64,000 nt of DNA. Origin: Parvularculaceae bacterium. Its GTDB lineage: Bacteria; Pseudomonadota; Alphaproteobacteria; Caulobacterales; Parvularculaceae. Both the position numbers and the translations under genes were made by a program. Position 1 is the first letter of the stretch. Every line of letters begins with the position of its first letter. This document shows, piece after piece, positions 1 through 10,656 of this stretch. Location: NCBI GenBank assembly GCA_021776475.1, contig JAJFFV010000001.1, positions 124,001 to 188,000 of the forward strand, given 5' to 3'. The notes under the pieces were generated by a model. It was not told where the DNA came from. It saw nothing but the letters and a program-made list of their open reading frames with translations, and did not search any database.

Positions 1-2
1 CG

Positions 3-533
3 CTGATACTAATGTATTCGGATTTGGAGGGATTTCTTGTTTCCGTCTTAAAAAAAGGCGAGCCAGGTCGAAACTTCGTGCGCGTCCAGTACAATATCTT
101 TTCCCTGGATGAAGAATCGATCGCACAGATACCACAGCGCCAGGCGATGACATTCACTGATCTGCAGGTCGCCGCCCTGGTCTGGAAACATCAGCTGGGG
201 TTGTTTGGCCGCTATTTATCCCACCATCCATCAAAGATGCGCAGCCTCAAGGACAGCAGTTTCCTCGCCGACAAAGGCGCCGCGCTGCGCAGCGCCAGTC
301 AGCATCTTGGTCTCGGTTTGTCTGAGGGAGAAATAGCTGCTGCTCTCAGCGGTCCGGTTTTCAAACGGAATTCAAAGTTTGACGCGTCTGGTTTTGACTC
401 AACACAGAAAATTGTTGAGGCAGAAAAAATCCGGGATATATATGCAAGTGATATCGGCGCGACGCTGGAATGGGCCGAAACGGTCGATCTGGGCGAGAAA
501 TTACTTCTACCTTTGCCGCAACCAATAGTGTGA
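3..533 (+). CDS. C-terminal part of a protein, possibly sulfotransferase-like (5' end outside window)
   Basis: The frame is open to the left edge, so the start lies outside the window; the first in-window ATG (position 12) is probably internal. About 176 residues are visible and end in a TGA at 531-533. The fragment opens with a hydrophobic segment followed by a basic stretch (LVSVLKKGEPGR), then an alpha-helical, mostly soluble tail. The opening loosely recalls the C-terminal half of alphaproteobacterial sulfotransferase-like proteins, but no P-loop or PAPS-binding motif can be seen because the N-terminus is missing. The functional name is therefore a weak guess. The gene converges on the small Sel1 gene that follows. 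Confidence 0.5.
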   Translation: MILMYSDLEGFLVSVLKKGEPGRNFVRVQYNIFSLDEESIAQIPQRQAMTFTDLQVAALVWKHQLGLFGRYLSHHPSKMRSLKDSSFLADKGAALRSASQHLGLGLSEGEIAAALSGPVFKRNSKFDASGFDSTQKIVEAEKIRDIYASDIGATLEWAETVDLGEKLLLPLPQPIV

Positions 534-558
534 GCTGAGAGCGCCGGTTAGAGGCGAA

Positions 559-840
559 TTAACCGATCAGAACGGCTTGGTTGGATGATAACCACTCACG
601 TGCCATCCGCTGTGCTTCAGCAACCTGATTTGCGGTCATTTCAAGCAATAGCTCCTTGCGATAAACACGGGCCTCGGCGTTACCCTTCATGGCAGAAAGA
701 TTAAACCACTTGTGCGCTTTGACGATATCATAGTCCTCAGCTCCGGGAGTCGATGCTTCAAGCCCCATGCGGTACATATCTTCACTTGTCAAAATGCGCT
801 CAGCGCCTTCGAGTTGTACAGGTGAAACGGTTACGGACAT
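559..840 (-). CDS. Small Sel1-like repeat protein
   Basis: A 93-residue protein with one recognisable Sel1/TPR-like unit (MYRMGLEAS...DIVKAHKWFNLSAMKGNAEA) followed by a charged helix (MTANQVAEAQRMAREW). Single-repeat Sel1 proteins of this size are common in alphaproteobacteria and probably act as small protein-binding helices; the partner is unknown. The ATG at 840 is preferred over an upstream in-frame TTG because a G-rich Shine-Dalgarno sequence (GGGGGG) lies about five bases upstream. It has no signal peptide and stands alone, converging with the gene on its left. Confidence 0.75.
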   Translation of the reverse strand: MSVTVSPVQLEGAERILTSEDMYRMGLEASTPGAEDYDIVKAHKWFNLSAMKGNAEARVYRKELLLEMTANQVAEAQRMAREWLSSNQAVLIG

Positions 841-1003
841 TACGCCCCCCAAATTTGTTTTTTTAGGTCAACTGGGCGCCTTATTGCGCTGTTAACCATC
901 CAAGTATGAGCGGTCCAAAGTGAAGATCACGTTAAAGGGACATTTATGATTGGTTTACTGATTGTTCAGCAGTTGTTAAGGGTAACGAATTGCTAACCAT
1001 ATT

Positions 1004-2536
1004 TTATGGCGTGCAGAGAGTATTGTACAATACACTTGAAGATCCCACCTGGGAAATACCCCATTCGGTTTCCCGCCACCCTGTTTTTTTGAGCGGATGC
1101 TGCCATTGTCCAGTTACCTGAACCGTACTTTCGCCACCGGTTATGTGTTTGACTTTTTCCTCTACAGGTTGCCCAAGCAATTCTTCTGACCAGACGAAGT
1201 AACAACTTTTTTCATTCGGCTCTTTGATCGGCTGATAAAACAACAGGTTGAAAGAACGCACATCCGCTTTGGGCAACAATCTACGTAAGTTACCCGCTGT
1301 GTCTTCTTCATACCCAATAAAAATGGCTGATTCATCGATACCGGATTCTCTGATTTGATCTTTCAAAGCATCGTAAGGCCGCCAGCGCTGGCAATCATCA
1401 CAGACTGGTGCGCCGGCATAAAATACGCCCACAAACCGTATAAGGAGTATCACACCAGCCGAGACCGCTAACACGTGCAGCCATCTTGCGGTTTGCTTTG
1501 GCGTTGAAGACTGCTGCATCAGCCACATCACCCAAAAGAACCCCGGCAAAAAGAACGGAATGACGTACCGTTCGGTCACATTTGCAATCCCGAACAGAAC
1601 AATGCCCATTGTGATCAATGCAAGCGCGACAAAGGTGCTGCGATACAAAGCCCGCATCAGATTTTCCTTTGGCGGCATGCTAAGGTGTGCTGTTTTGAAA
1701 GCCTCCCTGAAAACCACAAACCCGGCAATCATAAACGGCAGGTAGAACGAAACCGCTGCAACGACCATGTTGCCGATGCCCTCGCCCACACGCGATATAT
1801 GACTATCATCAGGATTGCCCAATTTGGTTGCAACATAGGCGATGAACAAATCCTGTTTACCGTATAACCACAAAAAATGCGGCAGGCTGATTGTAACGGC
1901 GGCAGCCAGACTGACCAGAATACGGGGCGACACCAACAGGCCTCGCAAGTCGCGATCCATCAACGCGGGTATCAAAAGAACTGCCAGATAGCCGGCGAAA
2001 TTGTATTTGGAGATCATCCCTAGTCCGATAGACAAGCCGAATAGGAGATAGTCTTTTAGGCGCCGTTCTTGAGCCAACCGGACAAATGCCCAGAGCGAAA
2101 ATGCAACGACAGCAATAAGCATCAAGGAGTGCGTAAACGCTTGGTGATAATTATAGCCAAACTGGTAAAGCAGGATCGTCGAGAATACCGTCACGGCCGC
2201 CCACTTTTCGCTCTCAAAAAGACGGCGACCGGTCAAAAATAAAAACGCGGCGGTGACAGTCAGCAGGGCATATTTCAGGATCAAGAAACTGAACAATGTT
2301 GGTCCGGCGAATTGCTGAACAAGTATCAGCGTCCATTCATAGAGCGGCGGATTGTCTGGCAAATATCCCCATTCAAGCGATTGGGTGAAGATATTTTCCT
2401 TCGTGTCATCAAGCGCAAGATTGCTCCCCGCCGTCAGCCGAACAAGCGCGTTTGCCAAGCCAAAAATCAGCGAGACGATCACAACGCCTTTGAACGAAAA
2501 TGGATCAATAGCGATTTTGGGCGTAGCTGCCTGCAT
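1004..2536 (-). CDS. GT39-family membrane glycosyltransferase (ArnT/PMT-like)
   Basis: A 510-residue polytopic membrane protein. The first loop after TM1 carries the acidic DDTKE stretch and the NPPLYEW motif typical of the ArnT/protein-mannosyltransferase superfamily (GT39), whose members move a sugar from a polyprenyl-phosphate donor onto lipid A, protein or another acceptor in the periplasm. About ten to twelve hydrophobic segments follow, then a soluble C-terminal domain of roughly 120 residues with several cysteines (VCDDCQRW, CYFVW). It lies 39 bp downstream of gatB on the same strand, so it may be co-transcribed. The acceptor cannot be predicted; the LpxR-like gene nearby makes lipid A one possibility. 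Confidence 0.85.
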   Translation of the reverse strand: MQAATPKIAIDPFSFKGVVIVSLIFGLANALVRLTAGSNLALDDTKENIFTQSLEWGYLPDNPPLYEWTLILVQQFAGPTLFSFLILKYALLTVTAAFLFLTGRRLFESEKWAAVTVFSTILLYQFGYNYHQAFTHSLMLIAVVAFSLWAFVRLAQERRLKDYLLFGLSIGLGMISKYNFAGYLAVLLIPALMDRDLRGLLVSPRILVSLAAAVTISLPHFLWLYGKQDLFIAYVATKLGNPDDSHISRVGEGIGNMVVAAVSFYLPFMIAGFVVFREAFKTAHLSMPPKENLMRALYRSTFVALALITMGIVLFGIANVTERYVIPFFLPGFFWVMWLMQQSSTPKQTARWLHVLAVSAGVILLIRFVGVFYAGAPVCDDCQRWRPYDALKDQIRESGIDESAIFIGYEEDTAGNLRRLLPKADVRSFNLLFYQPIKEPNEKSCYFVWSEELLGQPVEEKVKHITGGESTVQVTGQWQHPLKKTGWRETEWGISQVGSSSVLYNTLCTP

Positions 2537-2575
2537 TGTTTCCCTTACCCGTCAGTTCAGGCAGATTGAAGCGCC

Positions 2576-4045
2576 TTATTCAATCCCAAGCTTCTTTTTC
2601 AGAATCTGGTTGACGGCTTGCGGATTGGCTTTTCCAGCCATTTCTTTCATCACCTGCCCGACAAACCAGCCCATTGTTTTTGGCTTATCTTTGACTTGCG
2701 CAACTTGCGCAGGGTTATCGGCGATGATCTTGTCGATGACGGTTTCAATGGCGCCGGTATCGGTCACCTGTTTCAATCCACGCTGTTCGACGATATCCGC
2801 TGGATTGCCGCCTTCGGTCCAAATAATCTCAAATACATTTTTTGCGATCTTGCCAGAAATCGTTTTATCTTTGATCAGTCCGATGAGCGCGCCAAGCTGC
2901 TCCGCCGTTACCGGACTTTCGGTAATATCTTTGTTTTCCTTGTTGAGCGCGCCGAACAGATCGCCCATCACCCAGTTACAAGCCATCTTGCCGTCGTTGC
3001 CGCTCGCCACGGCCTCAAAAAAATCTGCCGATGCGGTGTCAGCTGCCAAAACAGAAGCATCGTAAAGAGACAGTCCGTACGCGTCTACAAAACGACGTTT
3101 CTTGGCGTCCGGTAACTCGGGCAAGGATCGTTTGATTTCATCGACCCAAGTTTGCGCAAATTCAAGCGGCAGCAAATCTGGATCAGGGAAATAGCGATAG
3201 TCATGCGCATCTTCTTTGGAGCGCATGGTCCGCGTCTCGCCTGTCTTGACATTAAACAGCCGCGTTTCCTGATTGATCGATCCACCGGATTCCAGCACTT
3301 CAATCTGGCGTCTCGCCTCGTAGTCGATGACCTGTCTGACAAACTTAAGTGAATTTACGTTCTTGGTTTCAGTGCGGGTACCGAGTTCAGCGCCGGGGCG
3401 TCGCACAGACACATTGACATCCGCGCGCATTGAGCCCTGATCCATATTGCCGTCACACGTGCCAAGATAGCGCACGATGGTTCGCAGCTTGCCGAAATAG
3501 GCAGACGCTTCCTCTCCGGACCGCATCTCAGGTTTAGAGACGATCTCCATCAACGCAACGCCTGATCGGTTCAGATCGACATAGGAATCATTCGGTGACA
3601 GATCGTGGATGGACTTGCCGGCATCCTGCTCGAGATGCAGGCGTTCAATGCCGACGGTAATTGTTTCCTCGGGCCCAAGTTCGACCTCAATTTCTCCCTC
3701 ACCAACAATCGGGTCGAGATATTGCGAAATCTGATAGCCCTGCGGCAGGTCCGGATAGAAATAATTTTTTCGGTCAAAGCGCGACCATAAATTGATTTTT
3801 GCATTGAGGCCGAGGCCGGTTTTGATCGCCTGCTCAACGCAGAATTTGTTGATCACAGGCAACATACCCGGCATCGCCGCATCAACCAGCGACACATTTT
3901 CGTTCGGCCCGGCACCATATTCAGCGGACGCACCCGAAAACAGCTTGGACCGTGACGAAACCTGCGCATGGACTTCCAGCCCGATGACCACCTCCCAGTC
4001 GCCGGTTTCACCTTTCAGAAGTTTTCGTGGTTCAATCTCGATCAT
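2576..4045 (-). CDS. gatB: Aspartyl/glutamyl-tRNA(Asn/Gln) amidotransferase subunit B
   Basis: GatB binds the misacylated tRNA and, with GatA and GatC, converts Glu-tRNA(Gln) or Asp-tRNA(Asn) to the amidated form. The 489-residue product opens the core with [13 protein letters not shown] and has the family's metal-site and kinase-like motifs ([42 protein letters not shown]) and a helical YqeY-like tail ending in NQILKKKLG. The ATG at 4045 is chosen because GGAAG sits six bases upstream; ATGs at 4051 and 4096 are in frame but worse placed. gatB is about 3.5 kb from gatA-gatC, separated by three unrelated genes, so the trimer is encoded at two nearby loci. Confidence 0.97.
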   Translation of the reverse strand: MIEIEPRKLLKGETGDWEVVIGLEVHAQVSSRSKLFSGASAEYGAGPNENVSLVDAAMPGMLPVINKFCVEQAIKTGLGLNAKINLWSRFDRKNYFYPDLPQGYQISQYLDPIVGEGEIEVELGPEETITVGIERLHLEQDAGKSIHDLSPNDSYVDLNRSGVALMEIVSKPEMRSGEEASAYFGKLRTIVRYLGTCDGNMDQGSMRADVNVSVRRPGAELGTRTETKNVNSLKFVRQVIDYEARRQIEVLESGGSINQETRLFNVKTGETRTMRSKEDAHDYRYFPDPDLLPLEFAQTWVDEIKRSLPELPDAKKRRFVDAYGLSLYDASVLAADTASADFFEAVASGNDGKMACNWVMGDLFGALNKENKDITESPVTAEQLGALIGLIKDKTISGKIAKNVFEIIWTEGGNPADIVEQRGLKQVTDTGAIETVIDKIIADNPAQVAQVKDKPKTMGWFVGQVMKEMAGKANPQAVNQILKKKLGIE

Positions 4046-4182
4046 AGCCATCTTCCGTATGCTTTTGTATTTCCTCAAGAAATTGGCTGTGGCCATGGCC
4101 CGAAAGCCGGTAGCACGACAGCAACGTCACCCGGTTATGCGCAAACCGGTCGCGCTTCAAGGGAAATATGCTGACCAACTCT

Positions 4183-5166
4183 TTAGAGAGCGAATGAGAG
4201 ATTTACCGACGCTGTTTTGTGCGGCGAGTCCTGAGTTTCAAAGGATTTGCCGCGCTCTTGATAGGTAAAACTAACCTGCGCGACGCCGACCTGAACCGCC
4301 CAACCGGCGAACCAGTCAGCGACAAGCGCCTCTTTATCGACGCTGCTACTGCTGGCAAACGTATTCCCGTCGAGAAACAGATCGCGGGCAACGACCCGCC
4401 CTGTTGCACCAAGATAAACATAGCCACTTGCCCAATTGACGTTGTTCCACTGCCCGGCGCTGGAGTAGGGGTAGAGCTTCGTTGGGCCCCAATCATCAGC
4501 AAGATCAAATCCCAGCCGCCAATTCGCGCCGACATGGCCTTGGGTCAGCAAAGTGCCGACGGACGCGCCTGCGTTCCCGATAATCTCGCTTTCGAGATTG
4601 CCCCATTCAAACAGTTTCACCTTGCGGGCTGTGTCATAGGTCGCGGCGAAGGCGATTTCAGTATCAAGCTGAGTATCCCAGCCTTGCGCTTCATCATCGC
4701 CAAACGCGTTGTGGAAGACATTCTGAACTTCCTGTCCCTGCGAGGGGTCACCCGTAACACCGACTTGCACGTGGAAACTATCGAGCCGATCATCACCTTT
4801 TTCCGCCAGAACGCCGTAAGTGCCATACAAAAATCCAGCGTATGGATGCTGGCCAACCGGTGTCCCCGGTCCGCTGGTGTCTTCAGGAATGAAGATGTAT
4901 TGACCGAGCGCGATGCGCTTGCGTACCGGATCATCATTGTCAGCCCGCAAGACATTGAACGCCAGATACCCGGTCAAGCCATCGCGTTGGGTCTTGGCCG
5001 GTGAGACATAATCCAACTGAAACCCGCTGGAATAATCGCGGTCCATGTTGAAGACATAATCGTTTTCAATGACCAGCGTATAAGTGGCATCTTCTGCCCA
5101 GGCCAGGTTGGTGAAAAGCCCCGTCAGCGCCGCTCCAAGACCAGCCACAGTTCCTTTGCGCAACAT
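4183..5166 (-). CDS. LpxR-like outer-membrane lipid A deacylase family protein (DUF2219)
   Basis: A 327-residue protein with a signal peptide (residues 1-24, ending LAWA). The N-terminal motif ENDYVFNMDRDYSSGFQLDY is diagnostic of the LpxR/DUF2219 family, 12-stranded outer-membrane barrels that in Salmonella remove the 3'-acyloxyacyl group from lipid A. Alternating hydrophobic strands run to the end, which closes with a typical barrel terminus (ASVNLSFAL). A purine-rich ribosome site (GAAGGGG) precedes the ATG. Many alphaproteobacterial homologues lack experimental proof of deacylase activity, so the family assignment is firm but the reaction is inferred. It is oriented away from the DUF1353 gene on its right. 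Confidence 0.85.
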   Translation of the reverse strand: MLRKGTVAGLGAALTGLFTNLAWAEDATYTLVIENDYVFNMDRDYSSGFQLDYVSPAKTQRDGLTGYLAFNVLRADNDDPVRKRIALGQYIFIPEDTSGPGTPVGQHPYAGFLYGTYGVLAEKGDDRLDSFHVQVGVTGDPSQGQEVQNVFHNAFGDDEAQGWDTQLDTEIAFAATYDTARKVKLFEWGNLESEIIGNAGASVGTLLTQGHVGANWRLGFDLADDWGPTKLYPYSSAGQWNNVNWASGYVYLGATGRVVARDLFLDGNTFASSSSVDKEALVADWFAGWAVQVGVAQVSFTYQERGKSFETQDSPHKTASVNLSFAL

Positions 5167-5337
5167 AGTATCCCCTTCAGCCGAAATTTGCCTGTCGGCA
5201 ATATGGTTAACGCCAAACCTAGCTGAATCACCGCTGTTGAGAAAGCTTATTTCTCCCCGCGCCCCAGGTCTTGCAAAAGTTCGACTTGGGACCTCTCTTG
5301 TTTTATACTTTTCAGCTGGGCAATCGGGGATCCTGAC

Positions 5338-6078
5338 ATGGTGAAATTTCTGACACGCATCGTGATTCTAGCGGGCATTGTGGCCCTCGCATCGTATGCG
5401 GTTTTTGACGACCCGCAAGAAGCCTATGGCAAAGCCTATGAAGATGCGATGTGCAGGATCGATGAGAGCAATTGCCCAGCGCCAGTGGCTTACGCCATTG
5501 TGCCGGGTGTAAACGTCCTGTTCGTTGCCAAAAGCCTTGCCGCACGCGAAGGCCGTCAGGTTGCGATTTTGGCGGACAAATGGCCTTACTGCGATGACGA
5601 AAACGGCGATGTTTTCCTGGTGCCGCAATTCTTTGAAACGGATTTCGCCTCAATTCCCTCTTTCGCACAATTTTATATCAATCCATCGGATGAGAAGATA
5701 ATCGGTGCCGCTATTATCCACGACTGGCTCTACGCACTCGGCGGTGACCCGGCCGCTGATGCGAAGGCCAGGGCCGACAATATTTTCCGCTACGAATTGA
5801 GGGAAGCTGGTGTGAATGCCTTCAAACGAAACATCATGTATCAGGCGGTCTCCCGTTTTGGCGGTAAAACATTTGGCGACCAGGTCGAAATGAGGTTGCG
5901 CGATCCAGCAACAGGCGCCCCTTACACGCAAGATAAACCAGGCAATCCGGTAATCGACAACCTTGGGCCGGGCTGTCCCAACTTTCTCGAAAAGCACTGG
6001 AATAATCAGAATGTGACGCAATACAAATCCCATACTCTCAGCCCGTTCATCCTGCAGGGCTGGTTTGATTTGCCCTGA
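5338..6078 (+). CDS. DUF1353 family protein, membrane-anchored
   Basis: A 246-residue protein with an N-terminal hydrophobic segment (residues 5-20) that is either an anchor or an uncleaved signal. The DUF1353 signature is clear: FETDFASIPSFAQF, then AAIIHDWLYALGG with the conserved HDWLY. The family occurs in phage tail regions and as free-standing bacterial genes, and its biochemical role is unknown. A second, shorter DUF1353 protein is encoded at 51698-52357 at the head of the retroelement operon; both contain the FASIP and IHDWLYA-G motifs and a similar N-terminal anchor. An amidohydrolase gene follows 60 bp downstream in the same direction. Confidence 0.85.
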   Translation: MVKFLTRIVILAGIVALASYAVFDDPQEAYGKAYEDAMCRIDESNCPAPVAYAIVPGVNVLFVAKSLAAREGRQVAILADKWPYCDDENGDVFLVPQFFETDFASIPSFAQFYINPSDEKIIGAAIIHDWLYALGGDPAADAKARADNIFRYELREAGVNAFKRNIMYQAVSRFGGKTFGDQVEMRLRDPATGAPYTQDKPGNPVIDNLGPGCPNFLEKHWNNQNVTQYKSHTLSPFILQGWFDLP

Positions 6079-6138
6079 TTAAACAGCGTCGCCATTCTCG
6101 CAACAAAGCTGACAGCCCGTCGATATCGGAATAAAAAG

Positions 6139-7413
6139 ATGAAAATATTAATTCTTATACTGATAACCATCTCTACACTGCTGTTTGCACCAGCCTTTGG
6201 GTCGACCTATGTGACCGCTGACAGACTGGCTGATCCGCTCAGCGGTCAAATAATCGCGACGCCCGCGATCATCGTTGAAGATGGCAAAATAACAGCTATG
6301 GGGACGCAAGCTGCGTTGGCTGCGCCTGCTGGCGCAACACGTATTGATCTGGGCGACATGACCATTTTGCCGGGTCTCATCGACATGCATGTGCACCTGA
6401 CAGGATCGGCGACCAAGGGCCGTGGCTACAGCGGGCTTGGCTTATCTGAACAGCGCCGGACGATCTGGGGCGTCATCAACGCCGAGAAAACATTAATGGC
6501 CGGTTTTACCACGGTCCGGAATGTCGGCACTGATGGCTACGAGACAGTGGCCCTAAGAGACGCGATCACTGAAGGTGAGATCCCGGGGCCTCGATTGTAT
6601 GTTGCCGGGCCGCCAGTTGGCATTGTCGGAGGGCATTGCTCTGACAATAATCTTCTGCCGGCGGAGTTCGATGCAACCGGCGAGGGCGTTGCCACCGGCC
6701 CGTGGGAAATGCGCTCGAAGGTCCGGCAAAACATTAAATACGGTGTGGATCTGATCAAAACCTGCTCGACCGGCGGGGTCTTTTCCAAGGGCACCTCGCT
6801 AGGGGCAGCGCAGGGTACGCTCGAGGAACTAACAGCCATAGTTGACGAGGCCCATGCGCGCGGGCTGAAGGTCGCATCACACGCGCACGGCGCTGTCGGG
6901 ATCAAGAACGCCATTCGCGCCGGTGTCGATACAGTGGAGCATGCGAGCTTCCTTGACGACGAGGCCATTCGGCTGGCGAAGCGGGCCGGTGTTTTCTTGT
7001 CGATGGATATCTACAATACCGAATTCACCCTTGGTGAAGGCGAAAAGCTCGGCGTACGACAGGAGGCATTAGACAAAGAGCGTGCCGTGGGCACCATCCA
7101 GCGAGAGAGTTTTACAAAAGCGGTTGCGGCCGGGGCCAAGGTCGTGTTCGGTTCTGATGCCGCAGTTTATCCGCATGGGGACAATGGCAAGCAGTTCTCA
7201 CGCATGGTACAGTTCGGCATGACCCCGGTTCAGGCCGTGCGCGCAGCGACAAGTCTTGCCGCTGAAGCGCTGGGTCAAGCGGACCTTGTTGGGTCACTTA
7301 AAGTGGGCGCATCAGCTGATATCATCGCGGTCGACGGTAATCCGTTCGACGATGTTTCTGCCCTGGAAGAGGTTGATTTCGTGATGAAAGAAGGCGTGGT
7401 CTACAAGCAATAA
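6139..7413 (+). CDS. Secreted metal-dependent amidohydrolase family protein
   Basis: A 424-residue protein with a signal peptide (about residues 1-21) and a complete amidohydrolase-superfamily metal site: HxH at residues 84-86 (DMHVHLTG), a probable carboxylated lysine in DLIKTCSTGG, histidines in ASHAHG and TVEHASF, and the late Asp in FGSDAAVYPHG. The closest family type is the periplasmic imidazolonepropionase/Xaa-Pro dipeptidase-like group, which hydrolyses C-terminal residues of dipeptides or cyclic amides. The substrate is not predictable from the sequence. It is likely co-transcribed with the DUF1353 gene and converges on gatA. Confidence 0.88.
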   Translation: MKILILILITISTLLFAPAFGSTYVTADRLADPLSGQIIATPAIIVEDGKITAMGTQAALAAPAGATRIDLGDMTILPGLIDMHVHLTGSATKGRGYSGLGLSEQRRTIWGVINAEKTLMAGFTTVRNVGTDGYETVALRDAITEGEIPGPRLYVAGPPVGIVGGHCSDNNLLPAEFDATGEGVATGPWEMRSKVRQNIKYGVDLIKTCSTGGVFSKGTSLGAAQGTLEELTAIVDEAHARGLKVASHAHGAVGIKNAIRAGVDTVEHASFLDDEAIRLAKRAGVFLSMDIYNTEFTLGEGEKLGVRQEALDKERAVGTIQRESFTKAVAAGAKVVFGSDAAVYPHGDNGKQFSRMVQFGMTPVQAVRAATSLAAEALGQADLVGSLKVGASADIIAVDGNPFDDVSALEEVDFVMKEGVVYKQ

Positions 7414-7501
7414 TGGGTAACCTGAGAAGGTGAAACCCTGCCTTGGGGATTTGTCGCGCACCTATCGAAGAACAACTCAGTGCCGCGCTAAAAGGTCAAT
7501 T

Positions 7502-8980
7502 CTACCCAACCCACCACTCATCCGGCCGCTGATTGAACCCAGCGGCTTGTTCAAGACTGAAGGCACCCCGCAACATGGTTTCTTCATCGAACGGTTTACC
7601 GATTAGCTGCAAACCAAGCGGCAGTCCCTGCCGGTCGAGACCAGCTGGAACAGAAATCCCTGGCAGGCCAGCGAGGTTGGCGGTCACTGTGAAGATGTCG
7701 TTCAGATACATCTGCACCGGATCATGGGATTTCTCGCCCAAACCGAAGGCTGCCGACGGCGTCGATGGGGTCAGCAGTAGGTCAACCTGTTTGAAGGTTT
7801 CAAGAAATTCATCAAAAATCTTCTTACGGACTTTTTGTGCCCGTAGATAATACGCGTCGTAATACCCGGCTGACAAAACGTAGGTGCCGATCAGCACCCT
7901 GCGCTTTACTTCGTCGCCGAAACCAGCCGCTCTGGTCTTTTCATATTGTCTGGTGATATCCGAGCCTTCGATACGCAAGCCATATTTAACACCATCATAA
8001 CGCGCGAGATTGGAAGACGCCTCAGCTGGCGCGACGATGTAGTAGACCGGCAACGCGTATTTTGTCAGGGGCAGCGAGACATCAACAATCTCCGCGCCCG
8101 CGTCTTTCATCCACTCAATACCCTGCTGCCACAGGGCCTCGATTTCGGCCGGCATGCCATCCAGGCGGTATTCTTTCGGCACCCCGATTTTCAACCCCTT
8201 GATGCCCTGACCGAGGCTCGCTTCGTAGTCTGGCACCGGCTGGTCGATGCAGGTCGAATCCTTCGGATCATGTCCGGCCATGCTTTTTAGCATGATCGCG
8301 GCGTCTCGCACATCCTGTGTGAGCGGGCCTGCCTGATCAAGCGATGACGCAAAAGCGACAATGCCCCAGCGTGAACATCGTCCATAGGTCGGCTTCAGAC
8401 CAACCGTACCGGTAAATGCCGCAGGCTGACGAATTGAGCCTCCGGTATCAGTCGCGGTCGCGCCTGCACAAAGTCGGGCCGCGACGGACGCGGCGGATCC
8501 GCCCGAAGAGCCCCCCGGCGTCAACGGTGTCTGCTGGCCTTTTCGGCGCCAGGGATTGATCACATTGCCATAGAAACTCGTCTCGTTCGACGACCCCATG
8601 GCGAATTCGTCCATGTTCAATTTGCCGATCATCACTGCCCCGTCACCGAACAGGTTGGCCGTGACCGAGCTTTCATATTTCGGCCTGAACCCATCGAGAA
8701 TATGACTGCCGGCAGTTGTCAGCGTACCCTCGGTACAAAACAGGTCCTTGATGCCAAGGGGCACGCCCTCAAGATCGCCGCCCTCACCCGTCGCCAGTTT
8801 GGCATCTGACAGCGCAGCCATCTCCAACGCTTTGTCAGGTGTCGGCGTAATGAATGCATTCAGCTTTTCCGCCGCTTCAGCACGGCCAAGATAAGCCTCG
8901 GTTGCTTCTTTTGAAGAAATCTCTCGGGTTTTAAGCCCTTGCCGCAGGCCTGCGAGGGTCAAATCGGTGATATCACTCAT
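7502..8980 (-). CDS. gatA: Aspartyl/glutamyl-tRNA amidotransferase subunit A
   Basis: GatA is the glutaminase/amidase subunit that supplies ammonia to GatB. The 492-residue sequence has the amidase-signature triad: Lys78 in [10 protein letters not shown], cis-Ser158 in the [10 protein letters not shown] loop and nucleophile Ser182 in [10 protein letters not shown]. Length and termini match the family. Its ATG directly follows the gatC stop codon with no gap, so the two genes are translated from one message. The order gatC-gatA with gatB elsewhere is common in alphaproteobacteria. Confidence 0.98.
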   Translation of the reverse strand: MSDITDLTLAGLRQGLKTREISSKEATEAYLGRAEAAEKLNAFITPTPDKALEMAALSDAKLATGEGGDLEGVPLGIKDLFCTEGTLTTAGSHILDGFRPKYESSVTANLFGDGAVMIGKLNMDEFAMGSSNETSFYGNVINPWRRKGQQTPLTPGGSSGGSAASVAARLCAGATATDTGGSIRQPAAFTGTVGLKPTYGRCSRWGIVAFASSLDQAGPLTQDVRDAAIMLKSMAGHDPKDSTCIDQPVPDYEASLGQGIKGLKIGVPKEYRLDGMPAEIEALWQQGIEWMKDAGAEIVDVSLPLTKYALPVYYIVAPAEASSNLARYDGVKYGLRIEGSDITRQYEKTRAAGFGDEVKRRVLIGTYVLSAGYYDAYYLRAQKVRKKIFDEFLETFKQVDLLLTPSTPSAAFGLGEKSHDPVQMYLNDIFTVTANLAGLPGISVPAGLDRQGLPLGLQLIGKPFDEETMLRGAFSLEQAAGFNQRPDEWWVG

Positions 8981-9280
8981 TTATTCAACAACTTTCGGAA
9001 CAACAAAAAAGTGATCTTCGGTTTTCGGTGCATTGGCGACGATATCACGCGCCCGCTTGCCGCCTGTATAATCCGTCGCCAGATTATCTTCACGCATCGG
9101 CAAGGTCACATCGACTGTACTGGTCATTGCTTCAACGCCCTCAACGTCCACTTCATTCAGCTGCTCGATCCAGCCAAGAATGCCGGAAAGCTCAGCCGCA
9201 AGGGGCTCGAGGCGTTCTTCTGGAACTGCAAGTCGCGCTAATTTTGCAACTTTTCGCACGGTTTCCTTGTCGATAGACAT
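8981..9280 (-). CDS. gatC: Aspartyl/glutamyl-tRNA amidotransferase subunit C
   Basis: A 99-residue GatC, the small subunit that wraps around the GatA-GatB interface and stabilises the complex. It has the expected MSIDKETVRKVAKLARLAV start, the LSGILGWIEQLNEVD helix and the C-terminal segment with DNLATDY and a hydrophobic FFVVPKVVE tail. AGGAT lies a suitable distance upstream of the ATG at 9280. It is the first gene of the gatCA operon. Confidence 0.97.
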   Translation of the reverse strand: MSIDKETVRKVAKLARLAVPEERLEPLAAELSGILGWIEQLNEVDVEGVEAMTSTVDVTLPMREDNLATDYTGGKRARDIVANAPKTEDHFFVVPKVVE

Positions 9281-9351
9281 AGGTTCATCCTGTTACTTGA
9301 AAATCTCGCGCTGCCTTATCAAGCGCCGTCAGTCCCGGCAAGGGCCCTTCG

Positions 9352-10656
9352 TCACAGGGTTCCCGCAAACAGTCGATCGATCACCTCATCCCGATCAGCG
9401 GATTTGTAGTTGGAGATCACAAACGACCTCAATGAACTGGTGAATTTATCGCTGCCGGACCAGTCTCGTGCAAACTGGTAGAAGGCTTCATCGGTCAGAC
9501 CTTGCATCTGCGTCGCCGATTCCGAAAAGGCGCGCCACATGGACATCACGGTGCCGCCTTCCCTTTGGCTGGCAAGCGCGGTTGCGGCCATATGGCCACA
9601 GGCGTAACCGGCCTGATAGTGTCCCCGGCCTGCCGCTCCTTTCAAAGTCCCGGTCCCAAGATACGCTGCGCATTCATTTTTGGCCGTCTCCAGGGCAAGC
9701 AGGTATTCATCGTCTTCCCACAGGCCAGATATATAAAGTGCTTCAGCTGCCAATGCGTTTGCAACACCTTCATGCAGCCAATCCGTCGTCGTGGCAACGC
9801 GTGCATGCTCAAGCTGCCAGAGATGGACCAGCTCATGCGCCAGATTGAACAGGACTAACCGGCGCATTTCAGGTGTATCATTCAAGTAGCCGCCGCCGGT
9901 ATATTTAATCACCGCCTGGCTTGCCACGGCCTCGCCTGTGACCGCGAGCTGGCCGGCATTGCCATCGGCGAACAAAAACATCAGCTGCGGCAGCGTCGAC
10001 AACTCTCGTCCAAATCCGTTGGCATAATGGCCGGCCAACTGATCTGCTGCAGGGGCGAGCAGGCTTGAAACAGGTGTCGGTAGACCAATATCAGAGAATA
10101 TCTGTATACGGTCGTTTGTAAATGGCTCTCCTGCGCCGACCCAGCGTAACAGCTGCTGCGAATTGTTGTCGCGAACTGCCTGTCCGTTTACCTGGACAGG
10201 ATTGAAATAACTCATATTGAGCACAGCAGCTGAAGTGCCAACCTGAGCAACCGGCTGATCGCGTTCAACAGCGGCATCATAATCAAGCTCTATGGCAGCA
10301 AGACCGAATGCTTCAGAGCCTGTCAGTGCGACACCTTCGCCGCGCTGCTTCAATGATATCTTGTCCTTGCCTTCAACAATTTCCAGACGGTCTATTTGAT
10401 CCGAAGGGAATAACAAGGTCATTTCGCTAATCGGTGTGTATGCGCGGTAGAGAATTTCGGCGCCGTTTTCGGTCGGCAGGGTTGCCACTCTAATATCGTA
10501 GCTTGGCACCTCCGCGATACCTTGTGGGGCCGGGCGCAGCACCAAACTAATAATCAGCAGGAGCACAGCTGCCCCAGCGGCAATAATCGCCAATCTTGCG
10601 GAACCGGACCAAATACCGGATACCGCCTGGATGTCAGATGCTTTCTTGGACGCCAT
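9352..10656 (-). CDS. Membrane-anchored gluzincin-type metalloprotease-like protein
   Basis: The true product is about 434 residues starting at MASKKASD; the frame stays open further upstream only through the ruvX shadow. One TM helix (about residues 22-40) is followed by an extracytoplasmic domain. HELVH at 274-278 is an HExxH zinc site, and E296 in WLHEGVAN is placed as the third ligand of a gluzincin (M1/M61-like spacing). A Cys-rich helix with AAYLGTG and YACGHMAA follows. The substrate is unknown. The 5' end overlaps that of the divergent ruvX by 26 bp, an unusual head-to-head arrangement. Confidence 0.8.
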   Translation of the reverse strand: MASKKASDIQAVSGIWSGSARLAIIAAGAAVLLLIISLVLRPAPQGIAEVPSYDIRVATLPTENGAEILYRAYTPISEMTLLFPSDQIDRLEIVEGKDKISLKQRGEGVALTGSEAFGLAAIELDYDAAVERDQPVAQVGTSAAVLNMSYFNPVQVNGQAVRDNNSQQLLRWVGAGEPFTNDRIQIFSDIGLPTPVSSLLAPAADQLAGHYANGFGRELSTLPQLMFLFADGNAGQLAVTGEAVASQAVIKYTGGGYLNDTPEMRRLVLFNLAHELVHLWQLEHARVATTTDWLHEGVANALAAEALYISGLWEDDEYLLALETAKNECAAYLGTGTLKGAAGRGHYQAGYACGHMAATALASQREGGTVMSMWRAFSESATQMQGLTDEAFYQFARDWSGSDKFTSSLRSFVISNYKSADRDEVIDRLFAGTL

